From Anolis sagrei (lineage: Eukaryota > Chordata > Lepidosauria > Squamata > Anolidae): DNA of 64,000 nucleotides. Location: NCBI RefSeq assembly GCF_037176765.1, contig NC_090034.1, positions 24,249,375 to 24,313,374 on the forward strand, in the 5' to 3' direction. Positions within the stretch are counted from its first letter, which is position 1. Each line of letters begins with the position of its first letter. Shown here one piece after another: positions 32,716 through 43,002 of this stretch. A program made the translations under genes and the position numbers. The notes beneath the pieces are model-generated. The model worked only from the letters and a program-made list of their open reading frames with translations. It ran no database searches and was not told the DNA's origin.

Positions 32716-34721
32716 GCTTATTTATTTATCGCGTCAGAAGCAAAATGAAAATACAGTTATAATATATAGAAAAACCACAAACAGAATTAAAAACTTGTCA
32801 TTTTACTAAATTTCATTGACAAGAAACTGGACACTTCGAGTGCCTCTGGTTTCACTATAAGAAGGTGCTCCACTGAGCATATGGCAGGGCTCAGACCTCA
32901 TTGTAGTAAGCGGTCTGTGGTTTGCTCTCCTGCACACTCGCATGTTGTGCACTCCACTTTGTAGCACCATTTCTTAAGGTTGGCTCTGCATCCAATAGGT
33001 ATACTCCTAGGTATGCCTTCCCAGGTAATCCTCAGAGCTTGAGATGCTTGTCTGTTCTTAAGGTGAAAAGCACACGTTTGCATTTTAGACGGATTGGGAA
33101 TCAGCTGGTTTTCCTTGTAATAGGCAGTAAGAGCATCTAAAGTTTCATAGAGCTTCTGTTCAACCATTTCAAAGTTCCCCGATTGAGTGTTGATGGCACA
33201 ATCATCAGCATAGATAAAACTCTTTGTCCCTTCTGGGAGTGGCTGATCATTTGTGTAAATGTTAAACATTGATGAAGCAAGCATGGCAGGCCATTCTTCT
33301 GTTTTCGCCATCTGCTTCTCTGGAACTCAACGAAAAAGCTCCTGGTTTGTAGCAGATTTCCTATGAAATGGTAGTCTTTTGTGATATTTTTTTCTCAGGA
33401 GAAGGTGATGATTTACAGTGTCATAAGCTGCTGGCAAGTCTATGAAGACAGCTCCTGTAATCTGCTATCTTTCAAAACATCTTCTATGTGCTGAGTCAAC
33501 AACAATTCTTTATTGATTAGTCAATTTTGACCGTATCAAAACATGCAAAACATACAAAGCATACACACTTGCCCATACATACAGTAAAACCATATATGAA
33601 TACAAGGCATCCCGGCCTACTAGCCTGTCAACCCACTCCTAAATGACTGCGCAACTACAAGATGATTTTTTTTTTAAAATGGATTATTTCCTTAAAATAG
33701 GGTTTGAGCGGGGGCGAGGGAAGGTAAAACTAGTGGCATGTCCATATTAAATTTTTAAATTTGAATTTTGTTGATGGTAGCAAGATCACCGCTCTCTGCT
33801 TCCATCTTCTCGCGGATGGCCAGCGTTTTTTTACGTAAAAAGGGTCAATTTTAAAATAGAGTTTTTATCTGAACCCTGTAGGAGGATGTGCAATTTCTCC
33901 TTATTCTCTAAATAAGTATGGTTCTCCAGCAGAGGCTCTAGATAGTAAGACCGGATCCTGTTGTAGTAGGGACATTTTAAGAAAAAATGTTCTGAGTCCT
34001 GCACTTCTGCATCTACCTCACAACACCCACAGGTTCTCCTCGTGTAGGGAATATTCTGATGTCGTCCCAGCTTGGACTTAATGTTGAGCTGCTCGAATCT
34101 AGCCCGGGTAAAAAGTTTTCTAATATATAGTGGAAGTATAGAAGAGAGATACATTTCCATGCCCACGTTACATTTGAATTTGGCCAGGTATGGAGTGGCT
34201 CTAGCTTGTGCTATGATCATTAGATCATTTTGTGCAGCAATGTCGAGAGCTCTTTGATATACAATTGAGCACACGTTTGTCCCAAAGTTTACTAACTCGT
34301 GGGGGTCAAAACCTATCCTGACTGTGTGACCAAATCTGCTTAGCCAAGATGACCACTCTTTGTGGTTTTCTTGTTCTAGTAGACACATGGCTGGGAGTCT
34401 GTATGATTGCATTTGTCTTATTTTGTACCAATTGATCTGCCTCTTCAGAATTACAGTAGAAATTGGGGGTACTCCCATCTCTGCTCCCACTGCAGCTGAC
34501 AGGGTTGATCTCTCCACACCTAAGCCAATTTTCAGGTGGCGAAGTTGGAATCTCTCTACCAATCTTGTTCACCCCATATTTCAGCTCCATACAAAGCAAT
34601 GGGGAACACCTTATGTGCTGAGTCAAAATGGCTTTGTCTCTTACTTTCCTTCATATTTTAGGGATCTGAAAGGATGCAATGCAGTTGATCATCAGCTTCA
34701 GCAGCCAACAACTTGCTTTTA

Positions 34722-34722
<1 letters not shown>
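32716..34722 (-). pseudogene. Jockey/I-group LINE (Vingi-like), internally deleted and split by another LINE
   Basis: The minus-strand translation shows ASSMFNIYTNDQPLPEGTKS, FIYADDCAI and ALRITWEGIP, which then jumps directly to CRANLKKWCYKVECTTCEC. The several hundred codons between these in the 25-kb copy are therefore missing. The upstream part (near 34640-34720) resumes after a nested insertion at 33500-34611. Confidence 0.8.
33500..34611 (-). pseudogene. LINE 3' part of unresolved clade, nested in the Vingi-like LINE
   Basis: A 15-bp perfect target duplication (tatgtgctgagtcaa at 33485-33499 and 34612-34626) proves insertion into the host LINE. A 243-codon frame (34562 to 33831, minus) is open; it ends with a TCGCCEV...SEHFFLKCPYY zinc-knuckle-like motif as in several non-LTR families. 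The upstream end has an ALYGAEIWG-like stretch, placing it just after a reverse-transcriptase domain. The 3' end has AATAAAG. Clade not identified. Confidence 0.7.
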
Positions 34723-34724
<2 letters not shown>

Positions 34725-34756
<32 letters not shown>

Positions 34757-34798
34757 GATTCTTATTCTTATGTTATTATTATTATTATTATTATTATT
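34725..34798. repeat. (ATC)n and (TTA)n microsatellites
   Basis: ATC units at 34725-34756, TTA units at 34771-34797. Confidence 0.95.
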
Positions 34799-34929
34799 CA
34801 GCTAAAAAGATCCTAATCTTTCTCATTTATATAGAGATTATGGGAGGCCAACTACAAGCATTCTGTGTCTCATTTTTGTTTTGTGTATTTTAAAATGTAT
34901 TTTCTTGAAATGTTTTAATATATATATTC

Positions 34930-35055
34930 TACAGAGTGTTTTTAAATGATTGTGCACTTTGATTATGTGTTTTAGCAATGTTGTAATCCACCTCGAGTTG
35001 TGAGGCGAGACGGGCAAGAAATAAAACTATTATTATTAGTAGTAGTAGTAGTATT
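34930..35055 (+). mobile_element. LINE 3' tail
   Basis: tgtaatccacctcgagttgt and gaaataaaactattattatt: a non-LTR-type 3' end followed by TTA and GTA repeats. Confidence 0.5.
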
Positions 35056-35349
35056 AAATTTTGGTAGTGTTTTTGCTGTGTTTCTGAAAAAAAAACACAC
35101 TGGGTGGAGATTATTATTTTATTTTCTAACTCCTGAATTCTTTCCCCCTGAACTCTTAACTAAGCAAAATGTTGATTTCTAAATGGCAAGATGTTGTTAT
35201 TAAGCTAAAGGACTTTTCATAATTACTTATAATGGAGACAGAATTCAAGGTGCATTAAATAAAAACTGAAACTGTTCATGAGTGCCTTAGAATGGATAAA
35301 TCTGGGAGGATGCTCTTGCTTGAGGAAAAAGGGATTCTATGGCACATTA

Positions 35350-35946
35350 CACTATGTAACAACATTTGAAAAAAATGTATTGTCGAAGGCTTTCATGGCC
35401 GGAATCCATGGGTTGTTGTAGGTTTTTCCGGGCTATATGGCCATGTTCTGGAGGCAATTTTTCTCCTGACGTTTCGCCTGCATCTATGGCAAGCATCCTC
35501 AGAGGTAATGAGGTCTGTTGGAACTAGGAAAAAAACCCAATTTTTCCTAGTTCCAACAGACCTCATTACCTCTGAGGATGCTTGCCATAGATGCAGGCGA
35601 AACGTCAGGAGAAAAATTGCCTCCAGAACATGGCCATATAGCCCGGAAAAACCTACAACAACCCATTTGAAAAAAATGTTTCTAGTTTGAAAGTTTTATT
35701 TCCTGTTTCATTGTAGGGTAGTTGAAAGTAGTTGTTCTACTCCAGAAACTTTGTATTTGTGGTACAAACTATGTTGAATGGGTTGAGATTTGATGATATA
35801 TTCATTGGAAAAACTTTAGTGAAATGTGCTACAGGATGTCTCTCCAGCAGTTTTGGCAGTTTGAAAAACGTTCCCCATGTTTTTATCATTGAATCGATTA
35901 GGAAATGACATTTATAACCCAGGTACACAAATAGTGTTACATAGTG
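35350..35946. mobile_element. Harbinger-like MITE interrupted by a Penelope-like hairpin
   Basis: 12-bp terminal inverted repeats CACTATGTAACA and TGTTACATAGTG are flanked by TTA on both sides (35347-35349 and 35947-35949), the PIF/Harbinger target size. The sequence outside the insertion matches 29175-29533. The insertion occupies 35379-35663 plus its duplicated target. Confidence 0.8.
35379..35663. mobile_element. Penelope-like inverted dimer forming a perfect hairpin
   Basis: Arms 35408-35533 and 35541-35666 are perfectly complementary (126 bp) with a 7-nt loop. The last bases of the right arm overlap the target. The insertion is flanked by a perfect 16-bp duplication catttgaaaaaaatgt (35363-35378 and 35664-35679). 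Each arm is the family 3' region (tgacgtttcgcctgcatcta in the left arm). Only the left arm extends about 30 bp further (attgtcgaaggctttcatgg). Confidence 0.95.
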
Positions 35947-36169
35947 TTAATGTATTGATAGCAAACACAGGTTTAGAATAGAAATGGTTTCCTTGGAGTT
36001 TAGGTGTCATCTACTGATGGCACTAGATCCCAAACCTCCAAAGAGTTCCAGCAGTTTTGAGGTCCGAAATCTCCAGGCTCACTTTTCCCAGCACACCAGC
36101 TGCAAATCTGTTTCCAAAATAGATAGGCGCAGATCGAGGATAGGGACAGAAGCTGATTTATTACTTCAG

Positions 36170-36470
36170 TGGCCAAGGCAAGAGGTTTGGCAAGATCTCC
36201 CAAATCTGAGATTCTGCTTTGGTCAGACCTCTTTACCTGGAACAACAGCCCTGTGTCCAATATTGGGCAAAGCAATTCAAGAGATATATTGACTCTAAGC
36301 TGGAAGGCAACTAAAAAGGTCAAAGGTCTGGATACCATGAATAATCCCTCTGAGGAGCATCTTAAAGAGCTGGGTCTATTTAGTCTCAGAAGAGAAGGTT
36401 GAGCCATGAGAGCCATATATAAATATGTGAAAGGATGTCATAAGGAAGATGGAGCAGGACAAATCCCTGA
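36170..36470 (+). mobile_element. CR1 LINE fragment
   Basis: ctgctttggtcagacctctt, then a translation with LKELGLFSLRRE near 36360: CR1 ORF2 C-terminal part. The same segment occurs in reverse at 51980-52260. Confidence 0.7.
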
Positions 36471-36604
36471 GACACTGCTCAGACAAACAGAAATCCCCAG
36501 CACCACAGTCTAGACTCATCCCTCTATGAAGGAATGGTGTCATTATAACACAGTGCATTCAAGTCCCTACCCTGCAAAGTAGCCCAGAAGACTGAGAAAA
36601 AGGA

Positions 36605-37265
36605 TGGGTGAAGACAACTTGGAACTAATCTTGCAAAAGGTACTGACTACACACATTTTCAATTCCAGTTCCTACAAGTTGCATACGTGGAGGCTGTGAC
36701 AGACTTTGTATTTCTAGGTGCAGAGATTACTGCAGATGCAGACTGCAGCCAGGAAATCAGGAGACGCTTACTACTTGGGAAGAGTAGAGACATCACACTG
36801 GCAACAAATATCCGCATAGTTAAAGCAATGATATTCCCCATAGTCAACTACAGATGTGAGAGTTGGACCATAGGGAAGGCTGAGCGAAGGAAGATAGATG
36901 CTTTTGAACTGTGGTGTTGGAGGAAAGTTCTGAGAGTGCCGTGGACCGCAAGAAGATCCAACCAGTCCATACTTCAAGAAATAAAGCCTGACTGCTCATT
37001 GGAGGGAAGGATATTAGAGGCCAAGATGAAGTACTTTGGCCACATCATGAAAAAGGAAAGCTTAGAGAAGACAATGATGCTGGGGAAAATGGAAGGAAAA
37101 AGGAAGAGGGACTGACCAATGGTAAGATGGATGGATGGTATCCTTGAAGTGACTGGATTGACCTTGAAGGAGCTGGGGGTGGTGACGACCGACAGGGAGC
37201 TCTGGCATGGACTGGTCCATGAAGTCATAAAGTCGAAAATGACTGAAAGGATGAACAGCAACAAC
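36605..37265 (+). pseudogene. RTE-BovB LINE, 3' end
   Basis: The translation from 36687 gives EAVTDFVFLGAEITADADCS, RRRLLLGK, IRIVKAMIFPIVNYRCESWT, RIDAFELWCWRKVLRVPWTA-like and RRSNQSIL: the BovB reverse-transcriptase C-terminus. The frame is open for 142 codons and then stops, with the BovB 3' UTR (gagctgggggtggtgacgac) following. Known family with horizontal transfer history between reptiles and ruminants. Confidence 0.9.
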
Positions 37266-37269
37266 AAAC

Positions 37270-38570
37270 AAGTTGCATACAGAATGTGCAGTGCATGATA
37301 TAATTATACCCATGCAGAGGCAGGTTTTCCCCCCTTTATGATAAGGTCCTAAGTTCAGTGGCTCAAGTTCTGTCATCTATGTTGCACTAAAGCTTCATTT
37401 ATATCTGTCAAACTCCTGCAAGAAGAAAACTTTAAATAAAGAAGAACTGATCGGAACAAAAGAGTTTTCATTCTGATCTGGTCAGTTTGTTTGTGAGTCA
37501 CAGAAGCCTGCCCAAGAAATTGCTATCCCTAGAAGTTTGTTTTGTTGGTACATCTGCTTGGAGCAATATATCTTCCTTCATCTGTTTTAATAACATAGAG
37601 AGGGGAAGAGCATTCGTTTGCATGGGAAGCAAGTCAGAGACTGCAAATTGACCAAAACATAAGCAGCAGCAACTTTTTTTCCTAACATTTTACATTTCCT
37701 CTTGCCCATGTCAGTGGCAAAGTTCTCAGTGTGGTTTAGAAATCCAGGCTTCTTTTAGAGCATGACTAATGGAACAGAAATAAATTCCTGTTGCAAGTTT
37801 AATTCACAAATATATGGGGATTGTGTTTTGGCCCAACTTGGCAGAGATTTGCTCGCTCCCTTGCCTCCAGGCACACAGGCTTCCTCCCATATCCTCTCGA
37901 TGCTGACCTTGGGCACTCCATGGGAGGCGATGCTTTGGCCCAAATGGTTGGACAGTTGCCCCAGCAACCAGATGAAAGCACCAGCTAGCGGAGAGGAAGA
38001 GCAAGATGACAGGAAGGTGTAGCCTAGTTGTCAGGGTAACCAGACTCTCCATCTCTTGCCTGGAAGCCTGGATTCACCCGGGTTTGGGGAGGGAGAAGGG
38101 GGAGAAACACTCATTTGATACCAAGACATTTCAATTGTCCTCCTGGATTATAACCCCAAGGTCTCAAATCCTCATGATAATGTTCACTAACCTTGGACCT
38201 CCAGACTGTTTGGGCTATAACTCCCACCTGTCCTCTTTGATGATGGTGGAAGTGATTATCTCCCATCTCATGGCCCTGCCAAGAGAAACAGCTACCACTT
38301 TCCTCTTCTTGAGCAGTGTCCGTTCAAAACAATGACCATAAGTACAGTTTTGTAATCTCAAGATTTAGTGCCTGGTGTTGCAAGCTATTTGAGAGCAGGT
38401 CACACAGAACTCAAGAAAGCTTACATCTGAGTAGACAGATGTAACAACATTTTTTCTCTTGTATTGTATTTACTAGAGCTGGTAGATTCTGATTGAAGGT
38501 TCATGTGTATTTGTGTATGTGCCTTCAAATAACCTGTGTGCATTCAGAGGAGGACCTCCAAGCTACCTTA
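37270..38570. other. Unique intergenic stretch, no gene seen
   Basis: No recognised repeat. Overlapping open frames at 37755-38052 are on both strands and lack domains, so they are not called. Confidence 0.4.
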
Positions 38571-38574
38571 ACAC

Positions 38575-39240
38575 CTTTTTTATTTATTTACTATATTTCT
38601 ATACCACCATTCTCAGCCCAAGCGTGACTCAGGACGGTTTACAAAACAGCACAATTCAATGCCCTCAACAATATAAAAACAGTTAAACACATATAACATA
38701 CATAAAATTCAATAAGCAATAAAACATAGATTCTTCGCATCTCATTACCAAAATCATTATCCGATCGCATTGTCTAGTTGTTCCGAGGACATGAATTATC
38801 TGCTACACTGCATTTGAGAAAGCCTGCGCAAAAAGTCAGGTTTTGACTTTTTTACGAAATGTTAAGAGGGTGGGGGCCAATCTAATGTCTCTAGGAAGGG
38901 CATTCCACAGTCCCCGATGGCGCAGTGGGTTAAACCCCTGTGCCGGCAGGACTGAAGACCCACAGGTCGCAGGTTCGAATCCGGGGAGAGGCGGATGAGC
39001 TCCCTCTATCAGCTCCAGCTCCTCATGTGGGGACATGAGAGAAGCCTCCCACAAGGATGATAAAAACATGAAATCATCCAGGCGTCCCCTGGGCAACGTC
39101 CTTGCAGACAGCCAATTCTCTCACACCAGAAGCGACTTGCTCCTGACATGACAAAAAAAAATTCCACAGCTGAGGGGCCACCACTGAGAAGGCCCTGTCT
39201 CTTGTCCCTGCCAACCGAACCTGTGAAGAATGCGGGACCG
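38575..39240 (-). pseudogene. L2 LINE 3' end interrupted by a SINE
   Basis: Reverse L2 tail (tatttctataccaccattct), then the C-terminal ORF region in reverse with the LWNALPRDIRLAPTLLTFRK-like peptide near 38840-38905. It continues after the SINE as ccacagctgaggggccaccactgagaa and cctccccagaagatctt. Confidence 0.8.
38911..39160 (+). mobile_element. tRNA-derived SINE, complete, with target duplication
   Basis: The tRNA-like head has an A box (gatggcgcagtgggttaaac) and a B box (caggttcgaatcc), followed by the squamate body and an A-rich tail. A perfect 9-bp duplication attccacag flanks it (38902-38910 and 39161-39169). Same family in reverse at 47927-48181. Confidence 0.9.
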
Positions 39241-39244
39241 AGAG

Positions 39245-40935
39245 CAGGGCCTCCCCAGAAGATCTTCACAGGAGCATACAAAAAGCTTGGCCTCTCACTG
39301 AACATTGAGAAAACCAAAGCACTCCTCTACCAGCAAAAGGCACCAACCAATCCCTCTGCCAAGCCAGAAATGAAGCTTAATGGTGCAACGCTAAAAAAAA
39401 GTTGACCATTTCTGCTACCTTGGCAGCTACTTCTCCACAAAAGCTGACATCGATGCCAAATGCAACACTGCCCGAGTGCTGCGTTTTCTCAAATGAGGCA
39501 GAGAGTGTTTGCGGATTAGGACAGCCACAGCAAGACCAAGACGTTTGGCTGTAAAGCTATTGTCCTTTCAACTCTGTCATATAAAACATGGATCATCTAC
39601 AAATGTCACTCTCGACTTCTGGAAGGATTCCATCAGCATTACCTCCAAAAAAAGCCCTGCAAATCTCTTGGGAAGAAGACAGATGGATGAAGGTCAGTAT
39701 CTGGAAGAATGTTCTTCATGGGGCTGCCTTTGAAGACTGTTGGGAAGCTTCAAGTGATCCAAAGGGTGGCAGACAGATTCCTCACTGGAGCGGCGTACAG
39801 GGAACATACAACCCCCGTTACGTCAGCTCTACTGGCTACCAGTCTACTATCGAACACAATTCAAAGTGCTGGCTTTACCCTATAAAGCCCTAAACAGTCC
39901 TGGTCCAGCATACCTATCCAAATGTATCTCCCTGTATGAACCATCTCGTAGGCTAAAATCTCCTGGGGAGGCCCTGCTCTCAGTCCCACTTCCTTTGAAA
40001 GCGCTACTGAGAGACAGGGCCTTCTCAGTGGTGGCCCCTCGGCTGTGGAACTCCCTCCCCAGTGATATTAGATCAGCCCCCTCCCTCCTGGCCCTCAGAA
40101 AGAAAGTAAAAAAGCATGGCAATAGTACCAAACCTTCAGTTAGTAATTGTAGTGCAATAAATGGATATGGAATATGTGCAATGACAACTGGAATGGCTCC
40201 AGATTATGATCTTGGACTGCATGGTTTTAATAACTGACATGATGTTTTAGATGATTTAATTCTTTGGTTTTAATGTAAATGTTTATTTTAATTGTATGTT
40301 GTTGTTGTTTTTTGGTTTTTTTGGCATTTAATTTTTACCTATGTGTAAAGCTGCTCTGAGTCTCCTTCAGGGTGAGAAGGGTGGGGTATAAAAATGGTAA
40401 ATAAATAAATAAAATAAGAAGCAAAGGCCACCAGCATTGAAGCTATAATCCTCTGCCATCTACTTCTCTGGACCAAATGCCACGTTGTTCAAAGGCCCCA
40501 TCACTATTTTTCCCAAAGCAGTTACTTTACTCTCAGCTCAAGAACAGAAAACAGATTGTTAGTGGGCAACAAGAGACTGAAAGATGGGCTTAAAGCTAAC
40601 CTTAAAAATTGTGGAATAAACACTGGGAAGTCCTGGCCCTTGAGCATCTAACTGGAGGCTAGCTGTGACCAATATTTATATGGATTTCAAAGAGGCACGA
40701 ATGGAGGATGAAAGGGAGAAACATGCTGAAGGGAAGAAGGCGCATCAAGCAAACCCTTGTTGGCACCACCTTACATCTGGAAATATATGTCCTCACTGGG
40801 AAAATAAGACCATGTGTATCCAGACTAGGTCTCCAGAGTCACTTATGGACCCACCACCAAGACTCCACCCTTAGAAGGCAACCAGACTTATGCATCACAA
40901 TTGATCACCCATGAGCACCTGTCAACTTGTGCATA
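39245..40935 (+). pseudogene. RTE-like LINE, split by an L2 insertion
   Basis: Left part to about 39720: YKKLGLSLNIEKTKALLYQQ, then LGSYFSTKADIDA. Right part from about 40420 corresponds to the 3' part of the copy at 3240-4440 (KDGLKANLKNCGIN-like near 40585). Between them lies the L2 copy 39725-40417. Several frame breaks; dead. Confidence 0.8.
39725..40417 (+). pseudogene. L2 LINE 3' end nested in the RTE-like LINE
   Basis: A 123-codon frame from 39866 reads LALPYKALNSPGPAYLSKCI, LRDRAFSVVAPRLWNSLPSD and IRSAPSLLALRKKVK, the L2 C-terminus. It is followed by the L2 tail ctgctctgagtctccttcag, ggggtataaa and (AAAT)n. Confidence 0.9.
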
Positions 40936-41204
40936 TCACAGAGTTTCGTTAGGCAGGACATGGCTTTGCCAGTTCCGTCCTCTGAAACATAGCCTACAGC
41001 ATCTCCCATTAGCTTTCAAGATCTGATGGCATCTGGTCCTTTAGGATATTTAGTCCAGAAGAACAGGGCATGACATTTATTGGAAACTAGACTCTACAAC
41101 AGCCTTCCTCATTTTGTTTGTTCATGTCAAAATTAATGCAAATTTTGCAGAGAATTTGAGGAATTCTCTCATCCCGTACTGCTGAATTCTGGCTGGTTTA
41201 AATA

Positions 41205-41330
41205 CAAGGTTGCTGTGAGTTTTTTGGGTTGTCTGGCCATGTTCCAGCAGCATTCTCTCCTAACATTTCGCCTGCATCTGTGGTTAATGGAATCTTCAGA
41301 GGTTCTGTTTAAATACATATGGTGAAATGT
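41205..41330 (-). mobile_element. Penelope-like element, 3' end
   Basis: gttgctgtgagttttttggg, catgttccagcagcattctc and tttcgcctgcatctgtggtt. Confidence 0.75.
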
Positions 41331-41354
41331 CATCCTCCAAAAACATTCACCATT

Positions 41355-41690
41355 TCTAAAGCAAAGGCAAAGGTTTCCCCTGACATTAAGTCTAGTCATG
41401 TCCGACTCTGAGGGTTGGTGCTCATCTCCATTTCTCAGCCGAAGAGCCATATTGTCCATAGACCTCAAAGGTAATGTGGCCAGCATGACTGCATGGAGTG
41501 TTGTTACCTTCCTGCCAAGGTGGTACCTATTGATCTACTCACATTTGAATGTTTTCAAACTGCTAGGTTGGCAGAAACTGGGCCTAACAGTAGGAGCTCA
41601 CCCCACTCCCTGGGTTCGAACTGCCAAACTTTTGGTCAGCAAGTTCAGCAGCTCAGCAGTTTAACCCACTGCCCCCTGCCTTCCACCACT
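41355..41690 (-). mobile_element. Sauria-type SINE
   Basis: Reverse orientation: aggtttcccctgacattaag (3' end), agtcatgtccgactctgagg, then ctgggttcgaactgccaaac (B box in reverse) and cagcagtttaacccactgcc (A box in reverse). Confidence 0.85.
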
Positions 41691-42109
41691 TCTACAAACC
41701 CTTTAAATCAATATAGAAATAAAACCTGCTGCATTGTATAGGGAAAAGCTGCAAAATTTGCAAGCACTTTTTGGCAGCCATTATTCCAAGTTAGGCGATT
41801 GGTCTTTATCCAGTCTATTCAGCCACATATTAGAATGCATCCCTGGACTGCTCTAGATATACTACTCTTATGGACCCCACAAAGCAGGAAAAATACAATG
41901 CTCAGCATAATTATGTAAGAACAATGAAGGTTTTTAAGATCAAGTCAGGGGGTGCTGTGATTTTAAACTTTGAATATATTTTCATGGATTTTAACTGGGA
42001 TTTTTTTAATACTGTTAATATTCAACTCTGTTTTAATGTTTGCATATTTGTATATTTTAAATTATATGTTAATGTTTTAAATTATCTGTTAATGTTAACA
42101 TAACTAAAA
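41691..42109. other. Unique stretch, no gene seen
   Basis: Ends with a T/A-rich block (about 41940-42110) that may be old LINE 3' UTR. Nothing else recognised. Confidence 0.35.
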
Positions 42110-43000
42110 AACCACTTCACTTCACTTCATTTCTTAATTAGTCGCTCTCCACCAAGGTGCTCTGAGTGACTTACAGTCTAAAATAGCATTTACACAATAT
42201 AAAAACATTCAAAATAAAAACATTCAACAGTGACTATTTGGCAAATTAGATCTGATTACTTAAATGCACAACCAAACAGCCAAGTCTTGAGTGCCTTTAC
42301 AAAAGGTCGCAACTCCGACACTGCTCTAATGTATGGAGGCAATGAGTTCCACAGAATTGGAGCATAGATCGAAAAAGCTCTACGCCTTGTAGCTTCCAAG
42401 TGTACCTCCCTAGGACCTGGTATGTATAGGAGATTTTCCTGGGTGGATCGAGGTGACCACTGATGGAGAAAAGGAATGAGGTGGTCCCTAAGAAATAAAG
42501 GTCCTTGGCCATTTTGAGCTCTAAATGTCAGGATCAGTATCTTGTAAGAGATCCGATGTTCTATTGGTAGCCAATGCAGTTGTTGCAGAATCGGTGTGAT
42601 ATGGGATCTTATAGATGATCCCGCTAGCAGCCTGGCCGCTGCATTTTGGACCATCCGAATCTTCTGGGTTGTTGACTTCGGAAGGCCAGCATATAAAGCG
42701 TTGCAATAGTCCAGCCTCGTGGTGACTGTTGCGCGGATTCCTGTTGCCAATGCTTCTACCGAAAGGTAGGATGCCAATTTCCTTGCCTGACGAAGATGAA
42801 GAAAGGCCTGCTTACTTATGGCAGTGATCTGGGCCTCCATCGTCAGTGATGAGTCCAACACAACCTCAAGGCTTTTACCAGTGGCAGACGGAACCAGAGC
42901 TTCCCCATCAAAATCAGGCAGAGACTGGGTTAATTCTGGTGGCTGGCCAGGCCAGAGTATCTCAGTTTTGGCAGGATTCACTTTTAGTCTGCTCGCTCGC
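42110..43000 (-). pseudogene. L2 LINE 3' part with a 258-codon open frame
   Basis: The minus-strand frame 43032-42256 reads SRLKVNPAKTEILWPGQPPE, SLEVVLDSSLTMEAQI, ATVTTRLDYCNALYAGLPKS, IRMVQNAAARLLAGSSIRSH, LQQLHWLPIEHRISYKILIL and a LWNSLPPYIRAV ending: the typical L2 segment after the reverse-transcriptase YADD core. The tail region (42110-42250) is in place. 5'-truncated; the right junction adjoins the Helitron at about 43003. Confidence 0.9.
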
Positions 43001-43002
43001 AC

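Noticed and set aside
38911-39000. tRNA-like A and B boxes (also at 48558 and in reverse at 41600 and 48130)
   Set aside because: They are the heads of SINEs with bodies, tails and target duplications, not functional tRNA genes.
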